Shown here in pieces: positions 54,641-63,743 of a stretch of DNA of 64,000 nucleotides. Every line of letters starts with the position of its first letter. Within the stretch, counting starts at the first letter, position 1. The stretch is from Methylobacter tundripaludum SV96 (GTDB lineage Bacteria; Pseudomonadota; Gammaproteobacteria; Methylococcales; Methylomonadaceae), in assembly GCF_000190755.2 (NCBI RefSeq), contig NZ_JH109153.1:1448233-1512232 (forward strand). The letters run 5' to 3'. Made by a program: the position numbers and the translations under genes. Below the pieces are notes generated by a model. That model made no database searches, had not been told where the DNA came from, and was given only the letters and a program-made list of their open reading frames with translations.

Positions 54641-55782
54641 TGGATTTTCAAGTGTTAAAAGACAGTGTTTATTCCTCTCCGGCTTTTGTTTTGGATGAAA
54701 TAGAAGTTACCAAGGCTTTGGAAATATTAGCCGAGCTGAGGACGCAATGTGGTTGCAAGATTTTATATTCCATAAAATCATTGCCTTTTTCAGCCGTCAT
54801 GGACATGGCGAAACCTTTTGTTGACGGCTTTTCAGTCAGCTCCTTATTTGAAGCGCGGCTGGCCGATGAGGTTTTGGCAGGACAGAGCAGTATTCACTTG
54901 ACTACGCCCGGTATAAGGCAAGATGAGCTTGATGAGTTAAGTTTGCTGTGTTCGCATATCAGTTTTAATTCCCTGACCCAGCATCAGCGGTATTCCGAGA
55001 CAGCTGGAGCGCAGTCTTCAATCGGCTTAAGAGTTAACCCAAAGTTGTCCTTTCTGCATGACGAGCGATTCGACCCCTGTCGGCAACATTCAAAGCTGGG
55101 CGTGGCTATTGATGAGTTGAGTCACTCGATTTGCCTGGATCAAATTGAGGGGTTGCATGTTCATAACGTGTTTTCCGCAACCGATTTCACCCCGTTAATT
55201 AAAACTATAGAAAAGCTTCAGCAGCATTTGGGGGCAGGATTAGCTCAACTTGAATGGTTGAATATCGGTGGTGGCTATTTGTTCGGTCAAATTGAAGATC
55301 ATCGCCCGTTTGTTGAGCTGGTCAATAAGCTGAAACATGATTTTGGCGTTGAGGTTTATATTGAACCGGGCAAAGCAATCGTAGGACGAGCCGGGCATTT
55401 AGTGGCGACGGTGCTTGATCGTTTTGTCAGTGACGGTGAAACCATAGTCATACTGGATACCTCGATCAACCATAATCCCGAAGTGTTTGAATATCAGCGT
55501 CAACCTGAATTACATGAACATGATCCCGACGGACAATATGCCGCTATCCTGGCGGGTTGTACCTGCCTGGCAGGTGATGTATTCGGACAATATCGTTTTA
55601 AAGAACCCTTGGAAGTAGGGGATAAAGTGGTTTTTAAAAATGTCGGCGCTTACACCCTGATTAAAGCGAATCGGTTTAATGGCTACAACCTGCCGGATAT
55701 TTACCTGAGCAACTCCCTGCGGGTGAAAAAAATGAAACACTACGATTATCAGGATTATCGCCGGCAATGGCTGGCTGATTAA
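54640..55782 (+). CDS. nspC: Carboxynorspermidine decarboxylase
   Basis: A 380-residue fold-III PLP enzyme that forms norspermidine or spermidine in the alternative polyamine route. The PLP lysine is in ILYSIKSLPF near residue 44; GGGYLFG, EPGKAIVG and GCTCLAGDVFGQY carry cofactor-phosphate and active-site residues. Length fits NspC rather than diaminopimelate or ornithine decarboxylases. The matching dehydrogenase is not nearby. Confidence 0.9.
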   Translation: MDFQVLKDSVYSSPAFVLDEIEVTKALEILAELRTQCGCKILYSIKSLPFSAVMDMAKPFVDGFSVSSLFEARLADEVLAGQSSIHLTTPGIRQDELDELSLLCSHISFNSLTQHQRYSETAGAQSSIGLRVNPKLSFLHDERFDPCRQHSKLGVAIDELSHSICLDQIEGLHVHNVFSATDFTPLIKTIEKLQQHLGAGLAQLEWLNIGGGYLFGQIEDHRPFVELVNKLKHDFGVEVYIEPGKAIVGRAGHLVATVLDRFVSDGETIVILDTSINHNPEVFEYQRQPELHEHDPDGQYAAILAGCTCLAGDVFGQYRFKEPLEVGDKVVFKNVGAYTLIKANRFNGYNLPDIYLSNSLRVKKMKHYDYQDYRRQWLAD

Positions 55783-55864
55783 GAATCAGGGTAGGGGCTT
55801 TAGTGGTTCAGCACTCATTAAGGTATAAAACGGTACATTTTTATTTACAAAAAAGGCTAAAAAC

Positions 55865-56857
55865 ATGAAAGCAATAATGATGACGGCCATCGGTAACCCC
55901 GACGTTCTGGAATTACACGACATTGACGAGCCGGAAATTTCTACAGCAACGCAAGTTAAAGTCAGGCTGAAAGCCGCAGGCGTCAACCCTGTCGATACCA
56001 AAATCAGGCACAGCGGCTTGCTTTATGATCATCCGTTGCCCGTGGTATTGGGTTGTGACGGAGCGGGAGAGGTCATCGAAACAGGCAGTGCAGTCAGCCA
56101 GTTTAAACCGGGCGATAAAGTCTGGTTTTGTCATGGCGGGTTAGGTCGTGAACAGGGTAATTACGCCGAATACACGGTGCTTGATCAGCGCTGGGTCAGT
56201 TTGATGCCGCAGACTTGTTCGTTTGCCGAGGCCGCCGCACTGCCGCTGGTGTTGATTACCGCATGGGGTGGCCTGTTTGATAGAGGCGGATTGCAAGCCG
56301 GGCAAACCGTGCTGATTCATGCCGGAGCCGGAGGTGTAGGGCATGTGGCGATACAATTGGCAAAATTAAAAGGAGCCCGAGTGATTGCTACGGTGCGTTC
56401 CGAGCAAAAAGCGGAATTTGTCAAGGCGATGGGCGCTGATGAAGTGATTCTTTATACGCAAGACGGTCTTGCCGATGCGGTCAACGAACTGACCGGCGGC
56501 AAAGGCGCCGATCTGGTTTTCGATACCGTGGGTGCCGAGGTGTTTAAAGCAAGCATCCCGGCGACAGCGCACTTCGGTCGTCTGGTGACCTTGCTCGATC
56601 CGGGTGAGTTGAGTCTGGCGGAAGCTCGAATGCGTAATTTATTGATTGGTTTCGAGTTGATGTTAACACCGATGCTAAGAGATTTACCTGAGGCAAGGGA
56701 CAAGCACGTTGAAATTCTAAAGCAATGCGCACAATGGGTTGATAGAGGGCTTTTAAAAACCCATATCAGCAAGCAGTTACCGTTGGCAGAGGCCGCCAAG
56801 GCTCATGAGCTGATAGAAACAGGGCATAGCACCGGAAAAATTGTGCTGACTGTATAA
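55865..56857 (+). CDS. Quinone-oxidoreductase-like MDR protein
   Basis: A 330-residue medium-chain dehydrogenase/reductase without the zinc-binding cysteines. GVNPVDTKIRHSG and the NADPH loop HAGAGGVGHVAIQLAK place it with NADPH:quinone reductases (QOR/zeta-crystallin). The substrate is unknown. It is a single gene. Confidence 0.9.
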   Translation: MKAIMMTAIGNPDVLELHDIDEPEISTATQVKVRLKAAGVNPVDTKIRHSGLLYDHPLPVVLGCDGAGEVIETGSAVSQFKPGDKVWFCHGGLGREQGNYAEYTVLDQRWVSLMPQTCSFAEAAALPLVLITAWGGLFDRGGLQAGQTVLIHAGAGGVGHVAIQLAKLKGARVIATVRSEQKAEFVKAMGADEVILYTQDGLADAVNELTGGKGADLVFDTVGAEVFKASIPATAHFGRLVTLLDPGELSLAEARMRNLLIGFELMLTPMLRDLPEARDKHVEILKQCAQWVDRGLLKTHISKQLPLAEAAKAHELIETGHSTGKIVLTV

Positions 56858-56931
56858 GATGGTTGCTGATTCAGGCCATTCTAATTTATGTATAATAGCG
56901 ATCGTTAATCAAGATAATGTTGTAAGAGGTT

Positions 56932-59274
56932 ATGGCAGAAAAAACAAAAAAACGCGGGTCCGGTAGATACGACAATAAAAAAAAGGCAACTAAATCAACT
57001 TCTCATTGGTTTAGAAATTCAGTACTGATTTCTACGGTCGGATTTGCGTTTATATTGGTGAGTTATCTGGGTTACCTGGATTACAACGTTCGTACTCAAT
57101 TTGAAGGCAAACGCTGGGCTATTCCCGCACGGGTTTATGCCAGTCCGGTAGAGCTCTACGCAGGCTATAACCTGACTGCCGCGAAGTTTGAAGAGTTATT
57201 GCAAACCCTGCATTATCGGCTGGATGTTCATTTGTCTTCGGAAGGGACCTATTTTAAAAACGGTTCGCAAGTCAGCGTAAAAACCAGGGAGTTTACTTTC
57301 TGGGATCAAGCCCAACCCAGCAGCGTTATACGGGTGAATTTTACTGCGTCAGGCATTGCTAACATCGTTGATGCAGCGAAAACCAAAGACCTTGCCATTG
57401 TTCGCCTGGATCCCGTGCAAATCGGCAGCTTATATCCCACCATAAAAGAAGACCGGATTTTAATTAAACTGGAGGAAGCGCCGGATATGCTTATTAAGGG
57501 CTTGCTGGCTTCGGAAGACCGGGATTTTTATCAGCATATCGGTATTTCATTTAAGGGTATCGCCAGGGCAATGTGGATGAATGTGCTCGCCGGCCACATG
57601 GTGCAAGGCGGCAGTACTATCACTCAGCAGCTGGTTAAAAACTTTTACCTGACCTCGGAACGCAGTTTGACGCGTAAAGTGAAAGAAGCCTTGATGGCGC
57701 TGATTTTGGAATATCGCTACAGCAAAGACGAGATTCTGGAAGCGTATTTGAATGAAATCTATCTGGGACAGGATGGTGCCAGCGCCGTGCATGGCTTTGG
57801 TTTGGCCAGTGAGTTTTATTTCGGCAGTTCTTTAAAGGACCTGCCTTTGGAGCATATAGCTTCGTTGATTGCGTTGGTTCGCGGGCCATCCGAGTACGAC
57901 CCAAGGCGTTATGCCGATCGCTCCCTGCAACGGCGCAATCTGGTGCTGGAAGAGATGGAAGCGGAAAGCTATATCACTAAAGAGCAGGCGGCTGCGGCAA
58001 CAGCCAAGCCTTTAAATGTGATTGCCAACACCCACCGGTCAACCAACCGTTATCCCGGCTTCCTTGATCTGGTCAAACGGCAATTAAAACAGGAATACAA
58101 AGAGGAAGATTTAACGTCCCAGGGGCTGAGGATTTTCACCACGCTGGATACGCGGGTTCAGGATGCGCTGGAGGATACGCTGTCTAAAAAACTGGATCAG
58201 CTGGAGAAACTGCCTAAAGCGAATGACCTTGAAGCCGCAGCCGTAGTGACGCGCAGAGACAGCGGCGAAATAGCTGCGCTGATGAGCGGTCGTGAAGTAT
58301 CCAGTGCGGGATTTAATCGCGCACTGGATGCGGTCAGGCCGATCGGCTCATTAATAAAACCGGTCGTGTATTTGACGGCGCTGGAATATCCCGACAAGTA
58401 CACCATTACCACGCCGGTCAGCGATACCGCCATTTTGGTTAAGGGGGCGGGCGGCAACGACTGGAGTCCTAAAAACTATGATCATCAAGAACACGGCACG
58501 ATAGGCTTCCATACGGCATTAGCGCATTCTTACAATCTGGCTACCGTTCGGATAGGGATGGATATTGGAGTAGCCAGAATCGCTAAAACATTAAGAAGCA
58601 TGGGCATTACCCGGCCGGTTGACCTGTTCCCGTCGTTCCTGCTCGGGGCTGCGCAATTAACACCGATGGAAGTAACCCAGATGTACCAAACGCTGGCCGG
58701 CGACGGATTTTCAACGCCGTTAAAGGGTATCAGGGCAGTGGTTGCAGCCGACGGCACACGCTTACAAAGTTATCCATTTACAGTGAGACAGGTGCTTGAT
58801 CCGTCGGTAACGTATATCGTCAATACCATTTTGCAGGAAGTCATGCATGAAGGTACAGGACGCTCGGCGTATTCATCTTTTCCGCAAGACTATGGCTTGG
58901 TCGGTAAAACCGGCACCACCAATGATGCAAAAGACAGCTGGTTTGCCGGATACACGGGGGATTATTTATCCGTGGTCTGGATTGGCCGGGACGATAACAA
59001 ACCGGCCGGATTGACGGGGGCAACAGGCGCTTTGCAGGTCTGGACTTCGTTAATGAAACAGATTTCAACCCAACCGGTGACCCTGATTCAGCCGGACAAC
59101 ATTAAGATGGCCTGGGTCGATCCGGCTAACGGCTTGGCGGCGAATGAAAATTGCTCCGGCGCGAAGCAGTATCCCTTTGTTGCCGGCTCTGCGCCGGAAG
59201 AGTCTTCACCGTGCGTCGATTCACCCGTTAATCAATTTGAAACGTTGGTTAATGAATTGTTACCGAATAATTAA
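56932..59274 (+). CDS. mrcB: Penicillin-binding protein 1B
   Basis: A 780-residue bifunctional murein synthase. A basic cytoplasmic tail and one helix (about 27-47) lead to a UB2H domain, then glycosyltransferase family 51 with EDRDFYQHIGISF and GGSTITQQLVKN, and a transpeptidase with SLIKP (active Ser near residue 470), SYN in AHSYNLA, and KTG in VGKTGTTND. The GGT-like AAGAGG precedes ATG, and a TATAAT at about 56891 could be its -10 element. lolA follows. Confidence 0.94.
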   Translation: MAEKTKKRGSGRYDNKKKATKSTSHWFRNSVLISTVGFAFILVSYLGYLDYNVRTQFEGKRWAIPARVYASPVELYAGYNLTAAKFEELLQTLHYRLDVHLSSEGTYFKNGSQVSVKTREFTFWDQAQPSSVIRVNFTASGIANIVDAAKTKDLAIVRLDPVQIGSLYPTIKEDRILIKLEEAPDMLIKGLLASEDRDFYQHIGISFKGIARAMWMNVLAGHMVQGGSTITQQLVKNFYLTSERSLTRKVKEALMALILEYRYSKDEILEAYLNEIYLGQDGASAVHGFGLASEFYFGSSLKDLPLEHIASLIALVRGPSEYDPRRYADRSLQRRNLVLEEMEAESYITKEQAAAATAKPLNVIANTHRSTNRYPGFLDLVKRQLKQEYKEEDLTSQGLRIFTTLDTRVQDALEDTLSKKLDQLEKLPKANDLEAAAVVTRRDSGEIAALMSGREVSSAGFNRALDAVRPIGSLIKPVVYLTALEYPDKYTITTPVSDTAILVKGAGGNDWSPKNYDHQEHGTIGFHTALAHSYNLATVRIGMDIGVARIAKTLRSMGITRPVDLFPSFLLGAAQLTPMEVTQMYQTLAGDGFSTPLKGIRAVVAADGTRLQSYPFTVRQVLDPSVTYIVNTILQEVMHEGTGRSAYSSFPQDYGLVGKTGTTNDAKDSWFAGYTGDYLSVVWIGRDDNKPAGLTGATGALQVWTSLMKQISTQPVTLIQPDNIKMAWVDPANGLAANENCSGAKQYPFVAGSAPEESSPCVDSPVNQFETLVNELLPNN

Positions 59275-59284
59275 AAGGGTATTT

Positions 59285-59911
59285 ATGAAAAAAATTACAA
59301 TTTTCGCAGGATTGGTGGCAATGTTGCTTTTTAATATTTCCGGCTATGCAGAAGACAAACCCGTTAAGCAACTGAGAGCGTTTTTAAAGAACACAAAATC
59401 ACTCACTGCTGATTTTAAACAGGTATTGATTAATGAAGCGGGCAATCCCACTCAAACCAGTTATGGTATTTTTTATCTGCAACGGCCGGGGAAGTTCCGT
59501 TGGGATTACTTAAAACCCTTCCAACAACAGATTGTCTCTACGTCGGGGAAAGTCTGGTTTTATGATACCGATTTGGAGCAGGTGACCGTCAAAAAGCTCG
59601 ACGAATCCGTGGGTTCAACACCGGCCTTGCTGTTAAGCGGGGAAATATCGCTGGATGAGAATTTCACCATGGAACAGCAGGGCGTCGACGGTAATTTAAT
59701 GTGGATAAAGCTATTGCCTAAAAACCAGGAAAGCAGTTTTAAATATGTCCTGATCGGTTTAAATAACGATTCGCTGGGCGGCATGGAGTTGAGCGATAAT
59801 TTCGGCCAGCTGACGCGCATTTATTTTTCCAATGTCATTTTGAACCCGCCGTTAAAGCAGACCTTGTTCGAATTTAAAGCACCGAAAGGTGTCGATGTTT
59901 TTTCTGATTGA
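59285..59911 (+). CDS. lolA: Outer-membrane lipoprotein carrier LolA
   Basis: About 208 residues with a signal peptide (MKKITIFAGLVAMLLFNISG). The mature protein carries lipoproteins through the periplasm to LolB. Motifs are SLTADFKQ near the start, GIFYLQRPGKFRWDY, KVWFYDTDLEQV and the C-terminal PKGVDVF. ATG 59285 is chosen; a longer frame overlaps the end of mrcB and would bury the signal peptide. Confidence 0.92.
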   Translation: MKKITIFAGLVAMLLFNISGYAEDKPVKQLRAFLKNTKSLTADFKQVLINEAGNPTQTSYGIFYLQRPGKFRWDYLKPFQQQIVSTSGKVWFYDTDLEQVTVKKLDESVGSTPALLLSGEISLDENFTMEQQGVDGNLMWIKLLPKNQESSFKYVLIGLNNDSLGGMELSDNFGQLTRIYFSNVILNPPLKQTLFEFKAPKGVDVFSD

Positions 59912-59920
59912 GGATCGACA

Positions 59921-59975
59921 AAGGGCAAAAGGCGCAAGCTGTATGTACCGTTAGCCTTTCGTCTTTTGCCTTTGG
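59921..59975. repeat. Inverted GGCAAAAGGC-type repeat before rarA
   Basis: AAAGGGCAAAAGGCGC and GCCTTTCGTCTTTTGCCTTT flank a short loop between lolA and rarA. Same family as the perfect repeat at 41202-41260. Confidence 0.65.
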
Positions 59976-59984
59976 CCTGCCCTT

Positions 59985-61292
59985 ATGCTTTTCGATGATT
60001 TAACCAAGCCCTTGGCCGACCGGATGCGGCCAACAGAGCTAGCCGATTATGTCGGCCAACAACATATCCTGAAACCCGGCAAGCCGCTCTATGAAGCCAT
60101 CGCCTCGGGACGCTTGCACTCGATGATTTTCTGGGGGCCGCCGGGCACCGGAAAAACCACGCTGGCCCGGCTCATCGCCCAACATTCCGATGCCGAGTTC
60201 ATGCCGATTTCGGCGGTGCTGTCCGGCGTTAAGGAAATAAGGGCGGCGGTTGCCGAAGCCAAAAAAATCCAGTTGGAACAGCATCGGCGCACCATCTTGT
60301 TCGTCGATGAGGTGCATCGCTTCAATAAGTCGCAGCAGGATGCCTTTCTGCCGCATGTGGAAGACGGCACGGTTTATTTTGTCGGCGCGACCACCGAAAA
60401 TCCGTCTTTCGCGCTGAACAATGCGTTATTGTCGAGGGCGCGGGTTTATGTGCTCAACGCATTAACGGCTGACGATTTGTTGGCAGTGATAGATAAAGCG
60501 TTAACCGATAAGGTGCGTGGTTTGGGCGGCTTGGCTATCGAAATGGCCGATGACATCAAACAGCAGTTCGCCCAAGCGGCTGACGGCGATGCCCGCAGAT
60601 TGCTCAACCTGCTGGAAATTGCCGTAGAGCTTGCTGCCGCCAAGGGCGGACAGGCGGTTAACGAAGCCATTGCCAAAGAAGTGCTGTCCGGCGGCGTACG
60701 TCGTTTCGATAATCAAGGCGAAGAATTTTATAACCAGATTTCCGCGCTGCATAAATCGGTGCGCGGCAGTTCGCCCGATGCTTCGTTGTATTGGTTGTGC
60801 CGGATGATGGATGGCGGCTGCGATTTGTCCTATCTGGCCCGGCGCGTCGTCAGGATGGCATCCGAGGACATAGGCAATGCCGATCCGAGAGCCTTGCAGA
60901 TTTGCATCAACGCCTGGGAAGCCCAGGAGCGCCTAGGCAGCCCGGAAGGCGAGTTGGCATTGGCGCAAGCCGTCGTTTATTTGGCCTGTGCGCCGAAAAG
61001 CAATGCAGTTTACATGGCTTACAACGCGGCTATGGCCGATGCCAGACAAAGCGGCAGCCTGGGCGTGCCGGTGCATTTAAGAAATGCGCCGACCAAACTG
61101 ATGAAATCGCTGGATTACGGCAAGGAATACCGCTATGCCCACAACGAGCCGGAAGCCTATGCCGCCGGGGAAAATTATTTTCCCGATGAGCTGGCTGGCA
61201 GGCAATATTACCAGCCGGTAGACCGGGGTCTGGAAATCAAGATCAAGGAAAAATTAAAGCATTTGAAAGCGTTGGATAAGGGCGCGACTTAA
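59985..61292 (+). CDS. rarA: Replication-associated recombination protein A
   Basis: A 435-residue AAA+ ATPase of the RarA/MgsA/WRNIP1 family that acts at stalled replication forks. Walker A is GPPGTGKTTLA, Walker B is ILFVDEVHRFNKSQQDAF, and the arginine-finger region NALLSRARVYVL follows. The C-terminal MgsA tetramerisation domain ends after residue 420. lolA-rarA is a common gammaproteobacterial order. Confidence 0.94.
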   Translation: MLFDDLTKPLADRMRPTELADYVGQQHILKPGKPLYEAIASGRLHSMIFWGPPGTGKTTLARLIAQHSDAEFMPISAVLSGVKEIRAAVAEAKKIQLEQHRRTILFVDEVHRFNKSQQDAFLPHVEDGTVYFVGATTENPSFALNNALLSRARVYVLNALTADDLLAVIDKALTDKVRGLGGLAIEMADDIKQQFAQAADGDARRLLNLLEIAVELAAAKGGQAVNEAIAKEVLSGGVRRFDNQGEEFYNQISALHKSVRGSSPDASLYWLCRMMDGGCDLSYLARRVVRMASEDIGNADPRALQICINAWEAQERLGSPEGELALAQAVVYLACAPKSNAVYMAYNAAMADARQSGSLGVPVHLRNAPTKLMKSLDYGKEYRYAHNEPEAYAAGENYFPDELAGRQYYQPVDRGLEIKIKEKLKHLKALDKGAT

Positions 61293-61410
61293 GTGAATGA
61301 CTATTTGGCAGCTGGAAAAATAGGACGCGGAATACTCGGATTTAAACGGACTTGTTTATCTTCGTCCCTATACGGAAGTTCATCGTTATACACAAATGTC
61401 CGCGGTACAC

Positions 61411-61440
61411 CGTCATCCCGGCAGGGATTGCCGGGATCCA
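61411..61440 (+). repeat. CGTCATCCCGGCAGGG-type repeat
   Basis: A 30-bp palindromic repeat with GTCATCCCGG...CCGGGATCCA. Other copies: 22640-22669 (+), 22851-22872 (-) and 61947-61976 (-). Confidence 0.85.
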
Positions 61441-61515
61441 GAGCACAGGGATGTGATAGTCCGTATGAAGAATCAGTCTTATACGGTTAAAAAACGTTAA
61501 TTGAATAATAACTGA

Positions 61516-61630
61516 TGTTACGCACGGATGGTATTTCTCCCGTTTGCCGCGCCGAGCACCGGAGCTTTTATCGAGAACAGCCCGTTAGGGGCGCGGCAGG
61601 GATGCCGCGCGTCAGCAGAGGGGCAGGAGC
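61516..61630. repeat. Dispersed intergenic repeat, copy 2 of 2
   Basis: Near-identical to 6026-6143. It is followed by GGTTACTTTCTTTTC, which pairs with AAAAGAAAGTAACTC beyond the guest repeat. Confidence 0.8.
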
Positions 61631-61714
61631 CCCTTCTGCTGACCCTCGATAAAAGTGAAGAGCGAAGGAAGTAAGTGGCAACCGGGTCGCCTGTTCTTTG
61701 GTTACTTTCTTTTC

Positions 61715-61761
61715 GACTGCATGGATGCAGGAGGTAGAGCAACGCAGGAGCAGTTGCCGAG
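61715..61761 (+). repeat. Guest repeat, in the loop of a GTTACTTTCTTTT hairpin
   Basis: 47 bp from GACTGCATGG to GTTGCCGAG. Immediately outside are GGTTACTTTCTTTT (about 61700-61713) and AAAAGAAAGTAACT (61768-61781), a perfect inverted pair whose loop the guest occupies. Confidence 0.85.
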
Positions 61762-61946
61762 GCGAAGCAAAAGAAAGTAACTCGCCTTCGGGTGCGACAA
61801 CCCGATTTAATCAAGTGTCGCGCTAGCGACTCCTTTTAATGTTAAAGCGGTCGAAATTCGACTAACTGCGTAACATCAGATAATAATGTATTCCTTGTTG
61901 AAGACTTGTGGGCTGATTTAATATTGCCATCCATGGCTTCGGCTTC

Positions 61947-61976
61947 TGGATCCCGGCAATCCCTGCCGGGATGACG
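61947..61976 (-). repeat. CGTCATCCCGGCAGGG-type repeat, inverse copy
   Basis: Reverse complement of the 61411 copy, preceded by GCCATCCATGGCTTC. The gap 61293-62122 is filled by this and the preceding repeats; I see no gene in it. Confidence 0.8.
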
Positions 61977-61998
61977 TGTTGTGTTAATGTCTATGCCT

Positions 61999-62047
61999 TT
62001 AGCTAGTCGGCTGGGTTTCATTGTATTCAACCCAGCCGACTAGCTAA
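61999..62047. repeat. Perfect 19-bp inverted repeat upstream of mazEF
   Basis: TTAGCTAGTCGGCTGGGTT (61999-62017) and its exact complement (62029-62047) flank an 11-base loop. It ends 75 bp before the antitoxin start. It could be a terminator, an autoregulatory site or an inserted palindrome; its arms are longer than typical toxin-antitoxin operators. Confidence 0.7.
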
Positions 62048-62122
62048 ACTACTTGTTGCTAAGCAAAGTATCAGATGCTACAGTCACATTATATTTATGT
62101 ATAACTACTAGGGGGCATAGTC

Positions 62123-62380
62123 ATGTACACAACACGTCTTCGCAAAGTCGGCGGCTCAATTATGATGGCCGTTCCACCTGCATTTCTCGATATGTTGCAT
62201 ATAGGGGCCGGTACTACGGTCGGTATTGAGATTGATCATGGCAGGTTGGTGGTCGAACCTCAATTGCGGCCGCGCTACACCCTTAACGAGTTGTTGGCGC
62301 AGTGCGACGCTTCCGCACCGATGAGCGATGAAGATCATGCCTGGTTAGATTCCGGCCCGGTCGGTAACGAGCTACTGTAA
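62123..62380 (+). CDS. MazE/AbrB-type antitoxin
   Basis: An 85-residue protein with an N-terminal SpoVT/AbrB-like DNA-binding fold (TTRLRKVGGSIMMAVPPAFL) and an acidic C-terminus (SDEDHAWLDSGP) that would bind MazF. It is an antitoxin and autorepressor. Its stop directly abuts the toxin ATG (62381). Confidence 0.9.
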   Translation: MYTTRLRKVGGSIMMAVPPAFLDMLHIGAGTTVGIEIDHGRLVVEPQLRPRYTLNELLAQCDASAPMSDEDHAWLDSGPVGNELL

Positions 62381-62713
62381 ATGGAGCGGGGCGACATATA
62401 TTTGGTTTCACTCGATCCGACTTCAGGACGCGAGCAGCAAGAACTCCGCCCGGTTTTGGTTGTTTCGCCCATTGCTTTCAATCGTGTAACCCATACGCCG
62501 GTAGTTCTGCCTATTACTGGGGGCGGAAATCATGCCCGTACCAGCGGCTTTGCGGTGACGTTGATGGGGGCGGGCACGAATACGACGGGAGTTATCCGCT
62601 GCGATCAGCCGCGAGCTATCGACCTAAGCGCTCGTCACGCCAAGAAGCTGGAAAGTGTGCCGGAATCCATTATGGATGAAGTATTGGCACGGTTGGCCGT
62701 GATCTTCGAGTAG
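62381..62713 (+). CDS. MazF/PemK-type mRNA interferase
   Basis: A 110-residue toxin with the MazF start RGDIYLVSLDPTSGREQQELRPVLV (shown in parts: RGDIYLVSLDP, and GREQQELRPVLV), SPIAFNRVT, and CDQPRAIDLSARHAKKL. It cuts mRNA at short sequences. Catalytic Arg (near 29) and Thr/Ser residues are in place, so it looks active. It is closest to the ChpB/PemK branch. Confidence 0.92.
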   Translation: MERGDIYLVSLDPTSGREQQELRPVLVVSPIAFNRVTHTPVVLPITGGGNHARTSGFAVTLMGAGTNTTGVIRCDQPRAIDLSARHAKKLESVPESIMDEVLARLAVIFE

Positions 62714-62746
62714 AATCTACAAATATTTTATTTGGATAAGGCAAAT

Positions 62747-62782
62747 GTTGGGTTGGAACAGCATCACCCCAACCTGCTTTTT
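62747..62782 (+). terminator. Possible terminator of mazEF
   Basis: GTTGGG (62747-62752) pairs with CCCAAC (62768-62773), and a CTTTTT tract follows at 62777-62782. The stem is short and the loop long, so confidence is low. Confidence 0.35.
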
Positions 62783-62889
62783 GTCAAAGATTATCGTGGT
62801 CATGGGGAAATCCCCCCAAGTTGATCCTAACAAAACAGCGAAAGTCAAATATCTGCTAAACTGTCCAAAAATAACAGGGGAGACTGAGT

Positions 62890-63162
62890 ATGACCACTAT
62901 TACCTTTGACACGCTTGAGCTGGTAGACAAGCTTAAAACTGCCGGAATTCCACAAGCGCAAGCCGAGGCGGTTGTGCGTGTGATTGCCGAAGCTCAGGAT
63001 GGGCTTATCACTAAGCATGACCTAACAGAAGCCAAAAATGAAATTAAGGCCGACATGAATGTTCGGTTTGAGCGCATTGATGGTGAATTAAAGCTAAACA
63101 GATGGATGCTCGGCGTATTATTGGCTGGCGTTATATCGCTGGTATTGAAGGCATTTTTTTGA
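62890..63162 (+). CDS. DUF1640-like coiled-coil membrane protein
   Basis: A 90-residue protein with the DUF1640/CCDC90 layout: FDTLELVDKLKTAGIPQAQA, then a coiled coil with DLTEAKNEIKADM, and one C-terminal membrane helix (MLGVLLAGVISLVLKAFF). Bacterial members have no assigned function; the eukaryotic relatives are mitochondrial membrane proteins. It follows mazEF but has its own ribosome site (GGGGAG), so is probably independent. Confidence 0.85.
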   Translation: MTTITFDTLELVDKLKTAGIPQAQAEAVVRVIAEAQDGLITKHDLTEAKNEIKADMNVRFERIDGELKLNRWMLGVLLAGVISLVLKAFF

Positions 63163-63178
63163 TGTCAGGCATAAACAG

Positions 63179-63225
63179 TAAGATCAGACCGGATGCGTGA
63201 TTGCAAGACCTGACCCTGTGTTTTG
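63179..63225. repeat. Inverted copy of the 14182-14229 repeat
   Basis: Begins TAAGATCAGACCGGATGCGTG; matches the reverse complement of 14182-14229. From here to 63743 I see no other gene, only the non-coding end of the IS91-type element. Confidence 0.75.
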
Positions 63226-63743
63226 CAAGTGAATGCAGCGCCAAATCAATACGGCATTAAGGACTAATGATTAAGCATTACGCTATCAAATTTCTCATTG
63301 ATATAAATACAGTAACCAGTTTTAAATATTCAGATTTGATCTGGCAATATTACACAGGTACTGACAGCGAATGGCTTCAAGTGTTAAGGGTTGTCAGATG
63401 CCTGCCCTCCTGCGCAAGACTGCAAGACGCGACAGAACTGGGTGGGCAGGCGTCGGACAAGCCTCGAGGGAGGAAACCGCGGGCTACGCAGCAGTGGACT
63501 AGAACAGGGGATGGACTATGGAGATTTAACAGGTGGCTGTACGGGTTAACCTGGCTCTCATGTTGGTCAGCCGAGGCCCGATATAGCCCAGTAGGTCCAT
63601 CTCACAGTCTATGCGCCTGATTTTTCGTGGCGGTGGCGAGCAAAAAATAGGGATTTTACGCCACCAGGCCAAGCCTTCCCGTATCGGCTCTAACCGCCGA
63701 TAAACCAGTGGCAGGTGATTTGGCGTTTGGCAGGCACTTGTTT

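Noticed and set aside
63267..63620. 117-codon open frame near the right edge
   Set aside because: It lies in noncoding DNA next to the IS91-type end, is Trp/Arg-rich and resembles no protein.
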